A DNA stretch of 64,000 nt from Thermococcus camini (GTDB taxonomy: Archaea; Methanobacteriota_B; Thermococci; Thermococcales; Thermococcaceae), in assembly GCF_904067545.1 (NCBI RefSeq), contig NZ_LR881183.1:1182277-1246276 (forward strand), read 5' to 3'. Every line of letters begins with the position of its first letter. The first letter of the stretch is position 1. Position numbers and translations under genes: made by a program. The notes beneath the pieces were generated by a model. The model was given only the letters and a program-made list of their open reading frames with translations. It ran no database searches and was not told the origin of the DNA. Shown piece by piece: positions 50,595-60,303 of the stretch.

Positions 50595-52652
50595 GTGAAG
50601 TGGGAACCGTCGATAATCCTCCTGGCACCCGACGATTTTCTGGTAGAGGGTTTGGCGGAACTGCTCAGGAAGGCCGGATACGCGGAAGCCGGTAGGGAAT
50701 ACAAGAAGAAGGGAGATGCCAGGCTCATCACGGTCATCGGAGAGAGGGAAAACCCGTTCCAGGGCCCGGAAAGGCTCTCGGTTTCTCTTCTCAGGGGAAG
50801 GGCCAGAAGCGAGTGGCTCAAGTCGGTATTAAAGAAGTACGACCGCGCGGTTCTCATAATACTCGACGGAGATCAATCAGAGCTGGAACTGAAGGGGGCA
50901 AGGGTGTTGGGCCCCGAGTGGCTGGCAGAGGCCTTCAACAGGTACTCCATAGAACCCCCGCGGACGCTCCTCGAAAAGCTAATCGGAGAGAGAAGCAGGG
51001 AGGAAGTCGAGTTCAGGGAGTTCGTCCTCGACGGGCCGCTCGTGGAGCCCCTCGACACCAAGAGGCTCGTGGAAGAGGCCAGGAGGGTGGCCGCGTATAA
51101 GTACAGCTTTTCTCATGAGGCCGCGAAGGTTAAGGCGTTAAAGCTTAAGCTCAGGCCCGTCTACATCGTCTCATGGAGCAGGGAAAGCGATAGCGGAAAG
51201 GCCCTCGTGAACGGCGACAGGGTGGTAATGAAGGCGGAGGGGGAGCTGAAGGGTCTGGCTATGAAGGTCCTCCTGGAGGACGTCGCGACGGTTCAGGCTA
51301 CTGATGTAGAGATCAACGAAGCGCCCGGCCCTGAAAGGCTTGTCATCGAGGAAGCCGTCAGGAAGGAGTGGCTCGACCTGAAGGTCGTCCAGACGAGGAA
51401 GGCCTATGTCCCCGAGGGCGCGGAGCTGGTTCTTGGAGCGGGCAGGAACGAGGTCAGGGTTCATTTCGACTTCAACGAGGGGCGCGTCTGGGCCGAGGCG
51501 GAGCCTCTTCCCGATGAGGTTCTCCTGGAGCTTACCAGAAGAGCCGTCTTTGATGCCACAGGGGAATACCCCGAGGTCATTGAGGCAACGAAAAAGGGCC
51601 GCTTCACGGTTCTCAGAGGAAAAACGAGGCGGTACCTCTTCGAGGTGGAGATCAACTCCTACAGCGGCGAGGTTAAGGGAGTCTCTCCCGCCCTGAGCGA
51701 GGAAGCTATACTAGAAATCCTGCTCGACAGGTACCCAGACGGCAGAGTCATAGGAATCGAGAGGAAGCCCGAGAGGATCGTGGTGGACCTGATAACTGAG
51801 GGAACCGTTAAAGTCCTCTCCCTTGAACCCAGGACCGGAGAGGTTCTGGAGGAGAAAAGCCTAAGCCCGCCGGTGAAGGCTCTTCGGAAGGCCCTCGGAA
51901 GCGTTCTGGAATTGGATCGCCTTGAGCTCAAGTCCTGCAGGGTGACAAACCACGAGACTGTCAGGGCGGAGTTCGAGGGGAGAGGAATAAAGGCGAGAAT
52001 AACGTACGACGGGTCCAGCGGCGAGATTATCGAGAAGAACGTCGCCATAGAGCGTGACCTGGCAGTGGAGCTGGCCCTGGAGCGCTATCCCGGATTCAGG
52101 GCTGTCTTCGTTGAGGAGTCGGGGGAGGGGTTCAGCATAACCCTTGAGGACGAGAGGCAGGTAGTAAAGCTATTCGTGTCAAGGGAAGGCAATTTGGAGG
52201 AGATGGACAGGTTCATAAAGGGAAGCGTCATCGAGGAGATAGCCCTTGAAAGAATAGCCGAGGTCGAGCCCAACCCCTCGGTGGAGGGGCTGAGGCTCTC
52301 GGACCATTGGGAGGTCGAGTTCACCGGTTCGAAGACCTTCGGAAAGCTGGTGATCCACAGGGAAACAGGGGAGGTTCTTTCCTTTGACTACCAGTACATA
52401 GAGAGCGCCATAGCGAAGGCATTCGAGAGGTTCGTGGGGGAGAACTACAGGGACAGCGTCTCAATAGAATGGGTCGCCCACAACATCGAGGAGGGCTACG
52501 CGAGCATAAAAGGAGTCGGAAGAAAGGGAACGTACTTCGCCAGGTTCAACACCCTGACCGGCGAGCTGCTGGAGCACGACTTCGTCCCGGCTGGAGGGCT
52601 GACGTCAAAGCTCAGGCTGGCGCAGGTGGAGGGCAAGTACACGGTTAAATGA
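50595..52652 (+). CDS. Large protein with tandem PepSY-like modules
   Basis: A 685-residue soluble protein I do not recognise as a whole. The first 140 or so residues form an alpha/beta region ([15 protein letters not shown] and [15 protein letters not shown]). From about 290 to the end there are five or six modules of about 55-60 residues, each with a helix, then a hairpin whose turn is SGEV, TGEV, SGEI, EGNL, TGEV or TGEL, resembling PepSY domains. No cysteine cluster or membrane segment is present. GTG 50595 follows GGTGGGTACT; GTG 50586 is an alternative. The 3' end overlaps purA by 8 bp (convergent). Confidence 0.75.
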   Translation: MKWEPSIILLAPDDFLVEGLAELLRKAGYAEAGREYKKKGDARLITVIGERENPFQGPERLSVSLLRGRARSEWLKSVLKKYDRAVLIILDGDQSELELKGARVLGPEWLAEAFNRYSIEPPRTLLEKLIGERSREEVEFREFVLDGPLVEPLDTKRLVEEARRVAAYKYSFSHEAAKVKALKLKLRPVYIVSWSRESDSGKALVNGDRVVMKAEGELKGLAMKVLLEDVATVQATDVEINEAPGPERLVIEEAVRKEWLDLKVVQTRKAYVPEGAELVLGAGRNEVRVHFDFNEGRVWAEAEPLPDEVLLELTRRAVFDATGEYPEVIEATKKGRFTVLRGKTRRYLFEVEINSYSGEVKGVSPALSEEAILEILLDRYPDGRVIGIERKPERIVVDLITEGTVKVLSLEPRTGEVLEEKSLSPPVKALRKALGSVLELDRLELKSCRVTNHETVRAEFEGRGIKARITYDGSSGEIIEKNVAIERDLAVELALERYPGFRAVFVEESGEGFSITLEDERQVVKLFVSREGNLEEMDRFIKGSVIEEIALERIAEVEPNPSVEGLRLSDHWEVEFTGSKTFGKLVIHRETGEVLSFDYQYIESAIAKAFERFVGENYRDSVSIEWVAHNIEEGYASIKGVGRKGTYFARFNTLTGELLEHDFVPAGGLTSKLRLAQVEGKYTVK

Positions 52653-53664
52653 CTTCCCTCCTGTCTATTATGTGCTCCAGCTCCGGCCCGGTCTTTATGA
52701 GCGCGACCGGGACGCCGACCCTCTCCTCTATCTCCTCCACGAACTCCTTAGCCTTTCTCGGCAGCTTGTCGTAGTCGGTGACGCCAAAAGCATCTTTGTC
52801 GTACTTGTCCAGCATGGTCAAAGCTATCATCGTCGCGCCGTTGAGCCTCGCTGAGTAGCGGGCGAACTCGAAGTCGAACCAGCCGACCCTCCTCCGCCTC
52901 CCTGTGACGGTCCCGTACTCGACAAGACCCAGCTTCTCAGCCTCCTCCTGGCGCATCTCGGTCGGGAAAGGTCCCTCGCCGACCCTCGTTGGGAAGCTCT
53001 TGAAGACGACTATGACGTCGTCAACCCTCGTCGGACCTATCCCGACGTCGCTCGCTATGGCAGAAGCGGTGGTGTCCTTCGATGTGACGTAGGGGTAGGT
53101 TCCGTAGTAGAGGCTCAGGCCGAAGCCCTGCGTCCCCTCAACCAGGACGAGCTTTCCATCATCAAGGGCGTCGTTGACCTCCCGAGCCACATCCGTCAGG
53201 TAGGGCTCAATCTCTGGGACTTCCTTTGCAAGCCTCGCCCGCCTCATGACCCTGTCGGCATTAGCTGGCCCGCAGCCGCTCCCGGTGGTTCCTATCTCCT
53301 CGCGGAGGTGGCTGTTGCTCCTGTCGAGCTTCTTGTGCTCCTCCTCGATTATGGAACAGCGGTAGTCTATGCCGACCCTCCCGGCGACGTTGAAGTCCTT
53401 CAGGTGTTCAAGCTCGTGGAAGAACACCCCGGGATCAACTAGAACACCCGCACCCACGAGAAGCCTGGCCTTCGTCTGCATGAAACCCGTCGGAAGCTGT
53501 CTAACCGCGTACTTCTTACCATTGATAAAAACGCTGTGTCCTGCGTTCGTCCCAACGCCTCCGCGTGCTATGACCTCAGGCTCGTCCTTCAGGGCAAGGT
53601 ACGCTATGATGGAACCCTTGCCCTCGTCTCCCCATTGACCGCCAACAACGATGTAGCTCGGCAT
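52645..53664 (-). CDS. purA: Adenylosuccinate synthetase
   Basis: A 339-residue archaeal-size enzyme (bacterial ones are about 430). [10 protein letters not shown] is the GTP-binding start, [12 protein letters not shown] the IMP site, TTGSGCGPA and [23 protein letters not shown] follow. It makes adenylosuccinate from IMP and aspartate in AMP synthesis. The ATG is preceded by GGAGCC and the promoter is not strongly marked. It is divergent from the epimerase gene. Confidence 0.95.
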   Translation of the reverse strand: MPSYIVVGGQWGDEGKGSIIAYLALKDEPEVIARGGVGTNAGHSVFINGKKYAVRQLPTGFMQTKARLLVGAGVLVDPGVFFHELEHLKDFNVAGRVGIDYRCSIIEEEHKKLDRSNSHLREEIGTTGSGCGPANADRVMRRARLAKEVPEIEPYLTDVAREVNDALDDGKLVLVEGTQGFGLSLYYGTYPYVTSKDTTASAIASDVGIGPTRVDDVIVVFKSFPTRVGEGPFPTEMRQEEAEKLGLVEYGTVTGRRRRVGWFDFEFARYSARLNGATMIALTMLDKYDKDAFGVTDYDKLPRKAKEFVEEIEERVGVPVALIKTGPELEHIIDRREVI

Positions 53665-53796
53665 GGCTCCTTACCCAGGTTTAAGTCAATAGGGGGCTTA
53701 TAACGGTTTCGAATTTAACAAAAATACATCAAAACGCTGGGCACTGACCCGGCAAAAGGTTAAAACCCGCGGCAAACACTACATACGGGGGTAGCG

Positions 53797-54729
53797 ATGA
53801 GGGACAAGCTGATAGTTGTTACAGGAGGGGCTGGCTTCATAGGCTCCCACATCGCCTGGGAGCTTGTAAAAGACAACGAGGTAATCGTCATCGACAACCT
53901 CTACACGGGGAAGGAGGAGAACATTCCACCGGGAGCGAAGCTCGTGAGGGCAGACATCAGGGACTACGAATCAATAGCAGAGCTGATAAGCCAAGCGGAT
54001 TATGTTTTCCACGAAGCTGCTCAAGTTAGCGTCGTCGAGAGCGTCAGAGACCCGGTTTTCACCGAGGAAGTCAACGTCATCGGCACGCTCAACATTCTGA
54101 AAGCCCTTCTGGAAGGTCACGGGAAGCTGGTCTTTGCCTCCTCCGCGGCTGTCTACGGGGACAATCCAAACCTGCCGCTGAAGGAATCCGAGAGACCAAA
54201 ACCGCTTTCACCGTATGGAGTGACCAAGGCAACAGCTGAAGAGTACCTGCGGGTCTTCAACGAGCTCTACGGAGTTCCAACCGTTGCACTGCGCTACTTT
54301 AACGTCTTCGGGCCAAGACAGAGCGCCAACCAGTACGCGGGCGTTATAAGCATCTTCATCAACCGCGCCCTGAAGAACGAGCCTCTCGTTATCTTCGGAG
54401 ACGGTAAACAGACGAGGGACTTCATCTACGTGAAGGACGTCGTTAGGGCAAACATACTCGCCGCCGAGAGCCGCAGGAGCAACGGAAAGGTTTTCAACGT
54501 CGCCACCGGAAGAGGGACGAGCATTCTGGAGCTCGCCACCAAGATAATCGAGATAACCGGCGCAAACACCTCGATCCTCTTCGACAAGCCGAGGCCCGGG
54601 GACATAAGGCACAGCCTCGCAGATATAGGAGAGATAAGAAAGCTCGGCTTCGAGCCGGAGTGGAGCCTTGAGGAGGGGCTGAAGAAAACGGTGGAATGGT
54701 ACGCTAAGGACCGTCGGCAACGGGAGTGA
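53797..54729 (+). CDS. NAD-dependent nucleotide-sugar epimerase (UDP-glucose 4-epimerase-like)
   Basis: A 310-residue extended short-chain dehydrogenase: GGAGFIGSHI for NAD binding, SSAAVYG, and the catalytic YGVTK with Tyr and Lys. RYFNVFGPRQ and RPGDIRHSLADI are common to UDP-sugar 4-epimerases. It probably feeds glycan or cell-surface synthesis. The ATG follows GGGGGTAGCG. The 3' end overlaps a surface-protein gene by 26 bp on the opposite strand. Confidence 0.9.
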   Translation: MRDKLIVVTGGAGFIGSHIAWELVKDNEVIVIDNLYTGKEENIPPGAKLVRADIRDYESIAELISQADYVFHEAAQVSVVESVRDPVFTEEVNVIGTLNILKALLEGHGKLVFASSAAVYGDNPNLPLKESERPKPLSPYGVTKATAEEYLRVFNELYGVPTVALRYFNVFGPRQSANQYAGVISIFINRALKNEPLVIFGDGKQTRDFIYVKDVVRANILAAESRRSNGKVFNVATGRGTSILELATKIIEITGANTSILFDKPRPGDIRHSLADIGEIRKLGFEPEWSLEEGLKKTVEWYAKDRRQRE

Positions 54730-56422
54730 GGTTGGAAACCAGTTCCTTTATTCTTTCTTCCGTGCCGTTGCCCACCTGAATTAACGGAGTGTTGTTCGAG
54801 GGCACTTGAAGGGAAATCGGGAACCTGAGCGGGACGCTCTTTCCAGCCAGCAGAGCGTCGTTTAACCCCTGGACCGATGCCAGAGCAACGGCAGTTAAGG
54901 GAGACCCTACGGCCGTGGTGGCTGGGGGCTGTGGATGGAAGACAAGCTTGTAGTACCAGTACCCAACCGAGACAGAGGGCTCTGGATCAACGTAGTTCCT
55001 GACAACTATCCAGTAATACCTGCTGGGCTCATTTTTGTAATCACTCCACTGACCGAAGCCGATCCTGCCGTCTCCGGTTACAGTCACGGCGTAGCTTGAC
55101 ATCTGGGTGTACGTGCTGACGTTGCCCCAGTTGCCGTCCGGGTTCTTCTGGTAGAAGTTAAGCTGACCATTGTAGAGGGTCATGGTAATGTATACGTCAG
55201 TACTCCACGGGTACTGACTGTTCGTCCTCGAAGCGTCCCAGTATCCGGTCGCGTCGGGGTCGCCGGGGAGCGTGAAGGTCAGCAGTCCCTTGGCCTCACT
55301 ATCGAAGATAGTGCCCCAGAAAATGGTGCTCCTGTATCTACCGCCGGCCCCCTCCGCGTAGGCTGTGTTGTCCGGGGCTATGTAGCCCATGAAGAAAGGT
55401 CCCAGAGAGTAGTACCGGGTATTGGTGTTGGGGGCGTTGTTAAACCTGGTGCCGTCGTCGTAGACGAGGTAAGCCCCAATGTGAACGGCGTAGTGCGTGC
55501 CGAAGGTCTTCTTGGTCCACACCCACTGGTTGCTGGAGAGCTCTAAGTAGCTGTTCGTCACCGTGACCGGGACGTTGCTTTCCCAAGCGGCGGTGTTGAA
55601 GGTGTTGAAATCATCAACGAAAAGGAAGGTCCTGTACAGGTTGTGGTAGCTGGAGTAGGGATTGGGCCACACGCCATAGTTGAGGCATATGGTCTTCGAT
55701 GAACCCGCGGTGAGCTCGGGAAGCTTGACCCACAGGTACGCTATCCTGTTAACAGTGTCCAGGCGCTGAACCCAGAAATACAGTGGATTGCCGGCGTCAT
55801 CTGTGAAGTAAAGGTTGGTTGTGTTGATGACGTTCCAATCAACGCTCCATGCCTCGTTGTTGTTATTGGCACTGTCGTCCAAGACGACCAGAACGCTGTA
55901 GTTGTAAAGGGTCTGCCCGCTGTTCTCCTTAACGGTTATCGGGGTGCAGAAGACGGTGGTGTTTGCGGTTCCAACTCCCAGCTCCCTGCTCGTAACCAGT
56001 ATATTACCCGAGGTGAACGTGGTCTGGTAGTCGGGGGTCATAACGGTCACGACAGCCCTGGCGACATCGGCCCTGCTGGCTCCGTTTGGATTGACGAGGG
56101 AATACCGCAGAATGCTTCCAGCCGTCAAATCCGACGTGAGAACAATGGAGTAATTGTAAGCAATGGTGTTGTTGTTGGCGTCTCGAAGCGAAACATAAAT
56201 CTGCGTTCCCGCAGGAAGGTCTTCCGAGAAAACGAGCTCACTGGAAGTTAATCCCGTGTTAAACCATATTGACCCCTGGAGAATGGGGGAAACAAGTCTC
56301 TGAGAACCGGCCCCAACCCCCTGAACGTCCACGTTAATCCCAGGCACGGCTAACCCAAAGGTTCCCAGAATCAGTAGCAGTGCGAACGCCACGGCAATGA
56401 ATTTTATCCTCACTCTATTCAT
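54704..56422 (-). CDS. Surface protein with DUF2341 domain
   Basis: A 572-residue exported protein starting MNRVRIKFIAVAFALLLILG at ATG 56422, a signal peptide or anchor. The middle holds a DUF2341 region (WVQRLDTVNRIAYLWVKLP then SSKTICLNYG), and a lectin- or sugar-binding-like jelly-roll segment probably follows. It is rich in Asn, Thr and Tyr, as surface proteins of Thermococcales often are. The ATG lies about 30 bp after a CGTTTAAATG box, so the message is nearly leaderless. Its function is unknown; attachment to the envelope or a substrate is likely. Confidence 0.82.
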   Translation of the reverse strand: MNRVRIKFIAVAFALLLILGTFGLAVPGINVDVQGVGAGSQRLVSPILQGSIWFNTGLTSSELVFSEDLPAGTQIYVSLRDANNNTIAYNYSIVLTSDLTAGSILRYSLVNPNGASRADVARAVVTVMTPDYQTTFTSGNILVTSRELGVGTANTTVFCTPITVKENSGQTLYNYSVLVVLDDSANNNNEAWSVDWNVINTTNLYFTDDAGNPLYFWVQRLDTVNRIAYLWVKLPELTAGSSKTICLNYGVWPNPYSSYHNLYRTFLFVDDFNTFNTAAWESNVPVTVTNSYLELSSNQWVWTKKTFGTHYAVHIGAYLVYDDGTRFNNAPNTNTRYYSLGPFFMGYIAPDNTAYAEGAGGRYRSTIFWGTIFDSEAKGLLTFTLPGDPDATGYWDASRTNSQYPWSTDVYITMTLYNGQLNFYQKNPDGNWGNVSTYTQMSSYAVTVTGDGRIGFGQWSDYKNEPSRYYWIVVRNYVDPEPSVSVGYWYYKLVFHPQPPATTAVGSPLTAVALASVQGLNDALLAGKSVPLRFPISLQVPSNNTPLIQVGNGTEERIKELVSNLTPVADGP

Positions 56423-56633
56423 ATCCCCCGTGAATAGTGCCGCGAGACATTTAAACGTATCCAAAACAAAGGCACCAAAACTCCCAATTTTACGAAACAA
56501 ACGTGAGTAAACACGCTTTTCTCAGAACACTAAGTTCCGGTCCCAGCAGTAACTCATATGGTATCCGCAGAATTCTTCAATGAAGAATGGCAAGCAGGTA
56601 AAATCGAAATGAAACAGCTTTGGAGGTAGTGCA

Positions 56634-57074
56634 TTACTTCTTCACGCTGAAACCCATCGCCTGCCTCTGCTGAAGCTCCTGCGCCTTCTGGGCGAGCTCT
56701 CCCAGCTGTCCTTCAAGCTTTCTGAGTGCCTCCTGGGTCTTGGCTATCGCCTCGTCGTACTCCCTGATGCGCGCGTCCAGATACGTTACCGCATCGTCGA
56801 GGTTCTTCTCTATGGCGTATCCAGCGCCAACGCTGACTATCGCGTTTTCCTTGTCTTCTATCCTCGCCTTAAGGAACGAACCCGCGCCAACCGGCACCAG
56901 AATCTCAGGCTTCTCCTCCTCGACCTTCCTGAGTCCCTCCAGCGTCTCCTTGACCGCCTGGAACTCGTTCCTCCCCAGGGTGAGCAGTTCGAGGTTCTGG
57001 GCCAAGAGCTGTGCCTGGGCCTGAAGGAGCTGATACTCGTAAGCGAGCTTCTCCATCTCGTTCATCTCGGCCAT
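56634..57074 (-). CDS. pfdA: Prefoldin alpha subunit
   Basis: A 146-residue protein with long N- and C-terminal coiled-coil helices ([20 protein letters not shown] and [20 protein letters not shown]) around a central beta hairpin region holding [10 protein letters not shown] and [11 protein letters not shown]. It assembles with beta subunits into the hexameric jellyfish-like chaperone that delivers unfolded protein to the thermosome. The ATG follows GGTGGTGTGAA. It is transcribed alone or with genes after the window's MinD-type pair, which lie upstream on the same strand. Confidence 0.95.
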   Translation of the reverse strand: MAEMNEMEKLAYEYQLLQAQAQLLAQNLELLTLGRNEFQAVKETLEGLRKVEEEKPEILVPVGAGSFLKARIEDKENAIVSVGAGYAIEKNLDDAVTYLDARIREYDEAIAKTQEALRKLEGQLGELAQKAQELQQRQAMGFSVKK

Positions 57075-57149
57075 TTCACACCACCGGGGAGACTACGCGA
57101 GGGGGCTTTTAAGGTTTGGGTTGGAAAGCAAAGGGGGAAGAAAAGGGGC

Positions 57150-58037
57150 TCACTTAAGTATCTCTTCCCTGACCCTCTCCGCTATCCCCCTCATCGCTTC
57201 GGCAGCCTTCGAGTCCGGAAAGGCCTCGACGAAGGGCTTAAGCATGCTCATGCTCCTCGGAATGGCCCTGTCGTAGGGTATCTCACCGAGTATCGGGATT
57301 CCCTCGGCTTCGGCCCACTCCCTCAGGGCAGTAAAGCCGGGGTTGAAGTCGGCCTTGTTGATGATGAGGTAAGCCGGCTGCCTGAAGTGCTGGACGACCT
57401 TGTAGGCCCTCTGGACATCGCTGAGGGAAGCCGGTGTTGGCTCAGCAACTAGTATCGTCAAATCCGCCCCACCGATGCTCGCTATGACCTGGCAGCCTAT
57501 TCCAGCGGCGCTGTCCACTATCATGTGCTCAAGACCGAGCTCGCCCATGAGCTTCTTCGCCCACTCCTTCTCCTCGGTAACGAGCTTTCCGCTGTTGGGC
57601 CTTCCAACGTCGAGCTGGGCAGAGATAAGAGGAAAGCCATAGCGCGTCATTGTTTTCCTCACCACGCCGGAGCGGACTTCCTCCAGCGTTATCGTCCCCG
57701 GAACCGGACAGACCAGACCGCATACGTTGCAGCCCTCGCAGGTCAGCTCGCTGACAACGTAGTCCCCGCCAATAACCTTGATGCAGTCGTAGGGGCAGCG
57801 CTCCTGGCAGATACCGCACCTTATGCAGCTCTCCGCATTTATCCTTGCCACCTTTGCACCTATCAGCTCCCTCTCCTCCTCCCAGCGCTCCACGCCGAGG
57901 AGCAGGTCGAGATTCGGCGCGTCTGCATCGGCATCAACGGCAACGAACCGGTACTCGTCCTTCAGCAGGTAGAGGAGTGAAGCTGTGACGGTGCTCTTCC
58001 CAACACCTCCCTTGCCGCTCGCTATGACCAGCTGCAT
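57150..58037 (-). CDS. MinD/Mrp-type ATPase with ferredoxin insert (second gene)
   Basis: A 295-residue deviant-Walker ATPase: GKGGVGKSTV near residue 8, DADADAPNLDLLLG, and a late VAEPTPASLSDV. Between about residues 60 and 115 there is a two-cluster ferredoxin-like insert with CIRCGICQERCPYDC and CEGCNVCGLVCP, enough cysteines for two [4Fe-4S] clusters. Such proteins are thought to move or insert metal clusters. The ATG at 58037 overlaps the stop of the upstream paralogue (TGATG). Confidence 0.88.
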   Translation of the reverse strand: MQLVIASGKGGVGKSTVTASLLYLLKDEYRFVAVDADADAPNLDLLLGVERWEEERELIGAKVARINAESCIRCGICQERCPYDCIKVIGGDYVVSELTCEGCNVCGLVCPVPGTITLEEVRSGVVRKTMTRYGFPLISAQLDVGRPNSGKLVTEEKEWAKKLMGELGLEHMIVDSAAGIGCQVIASIGGADLTILVAEPTPASLSDVQRAYKVVQHFRQPAYLIINKADFNPGFTALREWAEAEGIPILGEIPYDRAIPRSMSMLKPFVEAFPDSKAAEAMRGIAERVREEILK

Positions 58038-58906
58038 CACTCACCACCTCCGAGGAACTCAACGACCCTGGAAGCAATCTCCCTGAAGAGCCCCGCTTCG
58101 GTATAATCCGTCAGGACTATTGGCTTCCCCTCAACGTAGCTCCTTATGATGTTCTCGCTGTACGGAATCTCCGCGATTACCTCCGCACCGTACTTCTCGG
58201 CAATCTTGCGCACCTTGCCCACGTCACCGAGGTCCGAGCGGTTCACAACGACCATCGCGGGAACATTCATCAGCTTCGCGAGTTTCAGAATCAGCTCGCC
58301 GTCATGAATGCCTAGGGGTGTCGGCTCGGTGACGGCTATGATGAGCCTCGAATCCTCAAGGGCCTTCGATACCGTGTTGCTCGTCCCCGCGGCGGTATCG
58401 ACCATCAGAAGTTCCTTACCAAGCCCCTGAGCGCGCTTCTTGGCCCTCGAAACTATCGGCATCGCTCGTTCCTCACCCTCAAGGAGCCTTCCCGTGACGA
58501 GCGGGAAGCCGTAGGGAGTCTCTGTAAGATAAGTGTGCCCCATCAGCTTCTTGCCCGGCAGAATCGCCCCTGGAACCGGACAGACTATCTCACAGGCGGC
58601 GCAGCCGGAGCAGAGGTTCGGCATCAGGAAGGGCGTCCCGTCGCGCATGGTTATTATCGCGTGCTCCTCACAGACCTCGGCGCACTTCCTGCACCGGGTG
58701 CACTTCCCATAGTCGAAGCGCGGCATGAACAGTTCAACCGGCTCCTCGTTGGCCAGTTCCACGCCGAGGAGAAGGTGGTCGTTGGGAGCTTCAACATCGA
58801 GATCCGCCAGGACAAGGTCGTAGTGCTCTTTAAGCGCTATCGCGAGGTTTATCGCGACGGTCGATTTTCCAGTTCCTCCTTTCCCACCGCTCACCGCTAT
58901 CTGCAA
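58037..58906 (-). CDS. MinD/Mrp-type ATPase with ferredoxin insert (first gene)
   Basis: A 289-residue paralogue of the next gene: GGKGGTGKSTVAINLA, DLDVEAPNDHLLLG, and the ferredoxin-like insert CTRCRKCAEVCEE and CSGCAACEIVCPVPG. The start is TTG 58906, preceded by a strong GGAGGTGAGAGC. It is divergent from a NifX/NafY-like gene across a 73-bp spacer filled almost entirely by a conserved promoter element (58923-58968). The tandem MinD-like/NafY-like arrangement suggests a metal-cofactor delivery pathway, an inference. Confidence 0.88.
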   Translation of the reverse strand: MQIAVSGGKGGTGKSTVAINLAIALKEHYDLVLADLDVEAPNDHLLLGVELANEEPVELFMPRFDYGKCTRCRKCAEVCEEHAIITMRDGTPFLMPNLCSGCAACEIVCPVPGAILPGKKLMGHTYLTETPYGFPLVTGRLLEGEERAMPIVSRAKKRAQGLGKELLMVDTAAGTSNTVSKALEDSRLIIAVTEPTPLGIHDGELILKLAKLMNVPAMVVVNRSDLGDVGKVRKIAEKYGAEVIAEIPYSENIIRSYVEGKPIVLTDYTEAGLFREIASRVVEFLGGGE

Positions 58907-58922
58907 GCTCTCACCTCCAGGA

Positions 58923-58968
58923 ATTAGGCTAACCTAAAAGCTTTTAAGCTTTGTGCATACGCTCAAAA
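58923..58968. promoter_or_regulatory. Conserved divergent promoter element, copy A
   Basis: Reads ATTAGG-CT-AACC, an AT-rich core with CTTTTAAG, then TGTGCATACGCTCAAAA on the plus strand. The same three parts occur at 61683-61726 and 62626-62667. Here the element sits between the divergent TTG start at 58906 and ATG at 58980. Its core is near-palindromic (AAAGCTTTTAAGCTTT), so it could supply TATA boxes in both directions. TTAGG-N4-CCTAA in the first box is itself an inverted repeat. Confidence 0.75.
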
Positions 58969-58979
58969 CGGTGATGCTC

Positions 58980-59387
58980 ATGAGGTGCCTGAAGGTCGCG
59001 TTTGGAATGGAAAACGATGAGACGCTCATAGATGCCCACTACGGGGACTCGGAGTTCTTCGCGATATACGAGGTCTGCGAAGATGGTAGCGTTAAGCTGC
59101 TCGAAAAGAGGCACAATAAAGCTAAGGACTTCGAGGAGCATGATGAAGGCCATGGCGACCCCAGGAAGTTCAAGGCGGTTGTTAGTCAGCTCCTCGACGT
59201 TGACGTTTTGGCGGCCTTCAGAATGGGGCCGAACTTTTTGAGAATACGGGACAAAACCAACAAGGTGGCATTCTTCACGAGGACGAGGGACTTAAGCGTC
59301 GCCTTGGAGAGACTCATCGAGAACTTCGACGACATCTATACTCAAGTTCAGGCCAAAAAGGCCGAAAAGCCGCCGATAGAGGAGTGA
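58980..59387 (+). CDS. NifX/NafY-like (dinitrogenase iron-molybdenum cofactor family) protein
   Basis: A 135-residue alpha/beta protein (MRCLKVAFGMENDETLIDAHYGDSEF). The pattern of an N-terminal strand, then a histidine at HYGDS, matches proteins that bind metal cofactors during nitrogenase assembly; no nitrogenase genes are here. A His/Glu/Asp-rich loop (EEHDEGHGDP) may bind metal. ATG 58980 follows GGTGATGCTC; the GTG at 58953 is inside the promoter element and less likely. It is the divergent partner of the MinD-type operon. Confidence 0.85.
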   Translation: MRCLKVAFGMENDETLIDAHYGDSEFFAIYEVCEDGSVKLLEKRHNKAKDFEEHDEGHGDPRKFKAVVSQLLDVDVLAAFRMGPNFLRIRDKTNKVAFFTRTRDLSVALERLIENFDDIYTQVQAKKAEKPPIEE

Positions 59388-59390
59388 GCG

Positions 59391-59822
59391 ATGAGGTTCC
59401 TTGGGATAGTTCCCAAGGTTTCCCTTTTCGCGGTTCCCTACGCGGTTCTCGCATTTTGCCTAAACTCGAAGCTCTCCAGACCATTTATCAGGTTTCCCAG
59501 TATGGGAATTGCCCTTCTCACAGTTGGCATAGCACTCTGGCTCCTCTGCTATTTCCAAGTTTCAAGGGCCTACCAGAAAGGCGAGCTGCTCACAACGGGG
59601 TGCTACTCTAGGATCAGACATCCTATCTATTCAATCTGGGGGCTCCTGATTCTTCCGGGCTTCTCGCTCGTCATCGACGGTTTCATGCTCGGTCTGCCTT
59701 TCGTCTACTGGCTCGCGGTGGTGAGGTTTATAGGGGAGGAGGAGAGAGCCTTAGCGGAGAGGTTCGGCGATGAGTGGAAAAGCTACGCGAGAAAAACGCC
59801 CAGGTTCATACCGAGGATCTGA
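59391..59822 (+). CDS. Isoprenylcysteine/phospholipid methyltransferase-like membrane protein
   Basis: A 143-residue protein with four or five transmembrane helices and the C-terminal signature of the ICMT/PEMT superfamily: RIRHPIYSIWGLL, then GEEERALAERFGDEWKSYARKTPRFIP. The family methylates prenylcysteines or lipids with SAM. The ATG lies 4 bp after the NifX/NafY-like stop, so they are probably co-transcribed, although their functions have no obvious link. Confidence 0.85.
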   Translation: MRFLGIVPKVSLFAVPYAVLAFCLNSKLSRPFIRFPSMGIALLTVGIALWLLCYFQVSRAYQKGELLTTGCYSRIRHPIYSIWGLLILPGFSLVIDGFMLGLPFVYWLAVVRFIGEEERALAERFGDEWKSYARKTPRFIPRI

Positions 59823-60303
59823 GCTTCTCCCCGTTCACCTCTATATCCTGATCCATCTAAAGAGGGCGGGCGTTGATTACGCGAAGATGATTGGGAAGAT
59901 GAGCGGCCTTCCGCTTGAACTCATAACGGATGCAATCGGCGCCCTCCTTGAAATCGGCCTGATAGAACGCGACCCAGGGAGCGCGGTAAAGCGAAGCAAA
60001 GCAAGCTTCAAGAAGGCCTTCGAGGTCCACAAGCACCACACCTACTACCGCCTCTCGCGCGAGGGAGAACTCTTCGTCCGCTCGATTGATGAGAGGTGGC
60101 TTGAGCGATACTTCAACGGTCTTTTTCCAGAGGGCTGGAATGTCGTTAGAGCACTCGCCCAGAGCAGGGACGTAAAGGAAGCGGGGAAAAAGGTAAACAT
60201 TGACGGCGAAACCGTTGAAGAGCTGAGGATTCTCATCTTCATAACTGAAAAAGGAAGAAAAACGGAGTTCTTTAAGAGGCTGTGGGAATTCCTCGGGGTT
60301 TAA
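59770..60303 (+). CDS. DUF2250-family winged-helix protein
   Basis: A 177-residue protein whose main domain, LLPVHLYILIHLKRAGVDYAK onward, looks like DUF2250, with a winged helix-turn-helix (LPLELITDAIGALLEIGLIERD). It is very basic in places. The only in-frame start is ATG 59770, which puts 53 bp inside the methyltransferase gene; the first 19 residues do not look like a domain, so a non-standard start nearer LLPVH is possible. It may be a regulator. The end overlaps the metallo-beta-lactamase gene (convergent, 4 bp). Confidence 0.75.
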   Translation: MSGKATREKRPGSYRGSELLPVHLYILIHLKRAGVDYAKMIGKMSGLPLELITDAIGALLEIGLIERDPGSAVKRSKASFKKAFEVHKHHTYYRLSREGELFVRSIDERWLERYFNGLFPEGWNVVRALAQSRDVKEAGKKVNIDGETVEELRILIFITEKGRKTEFFKRLWEFLGV

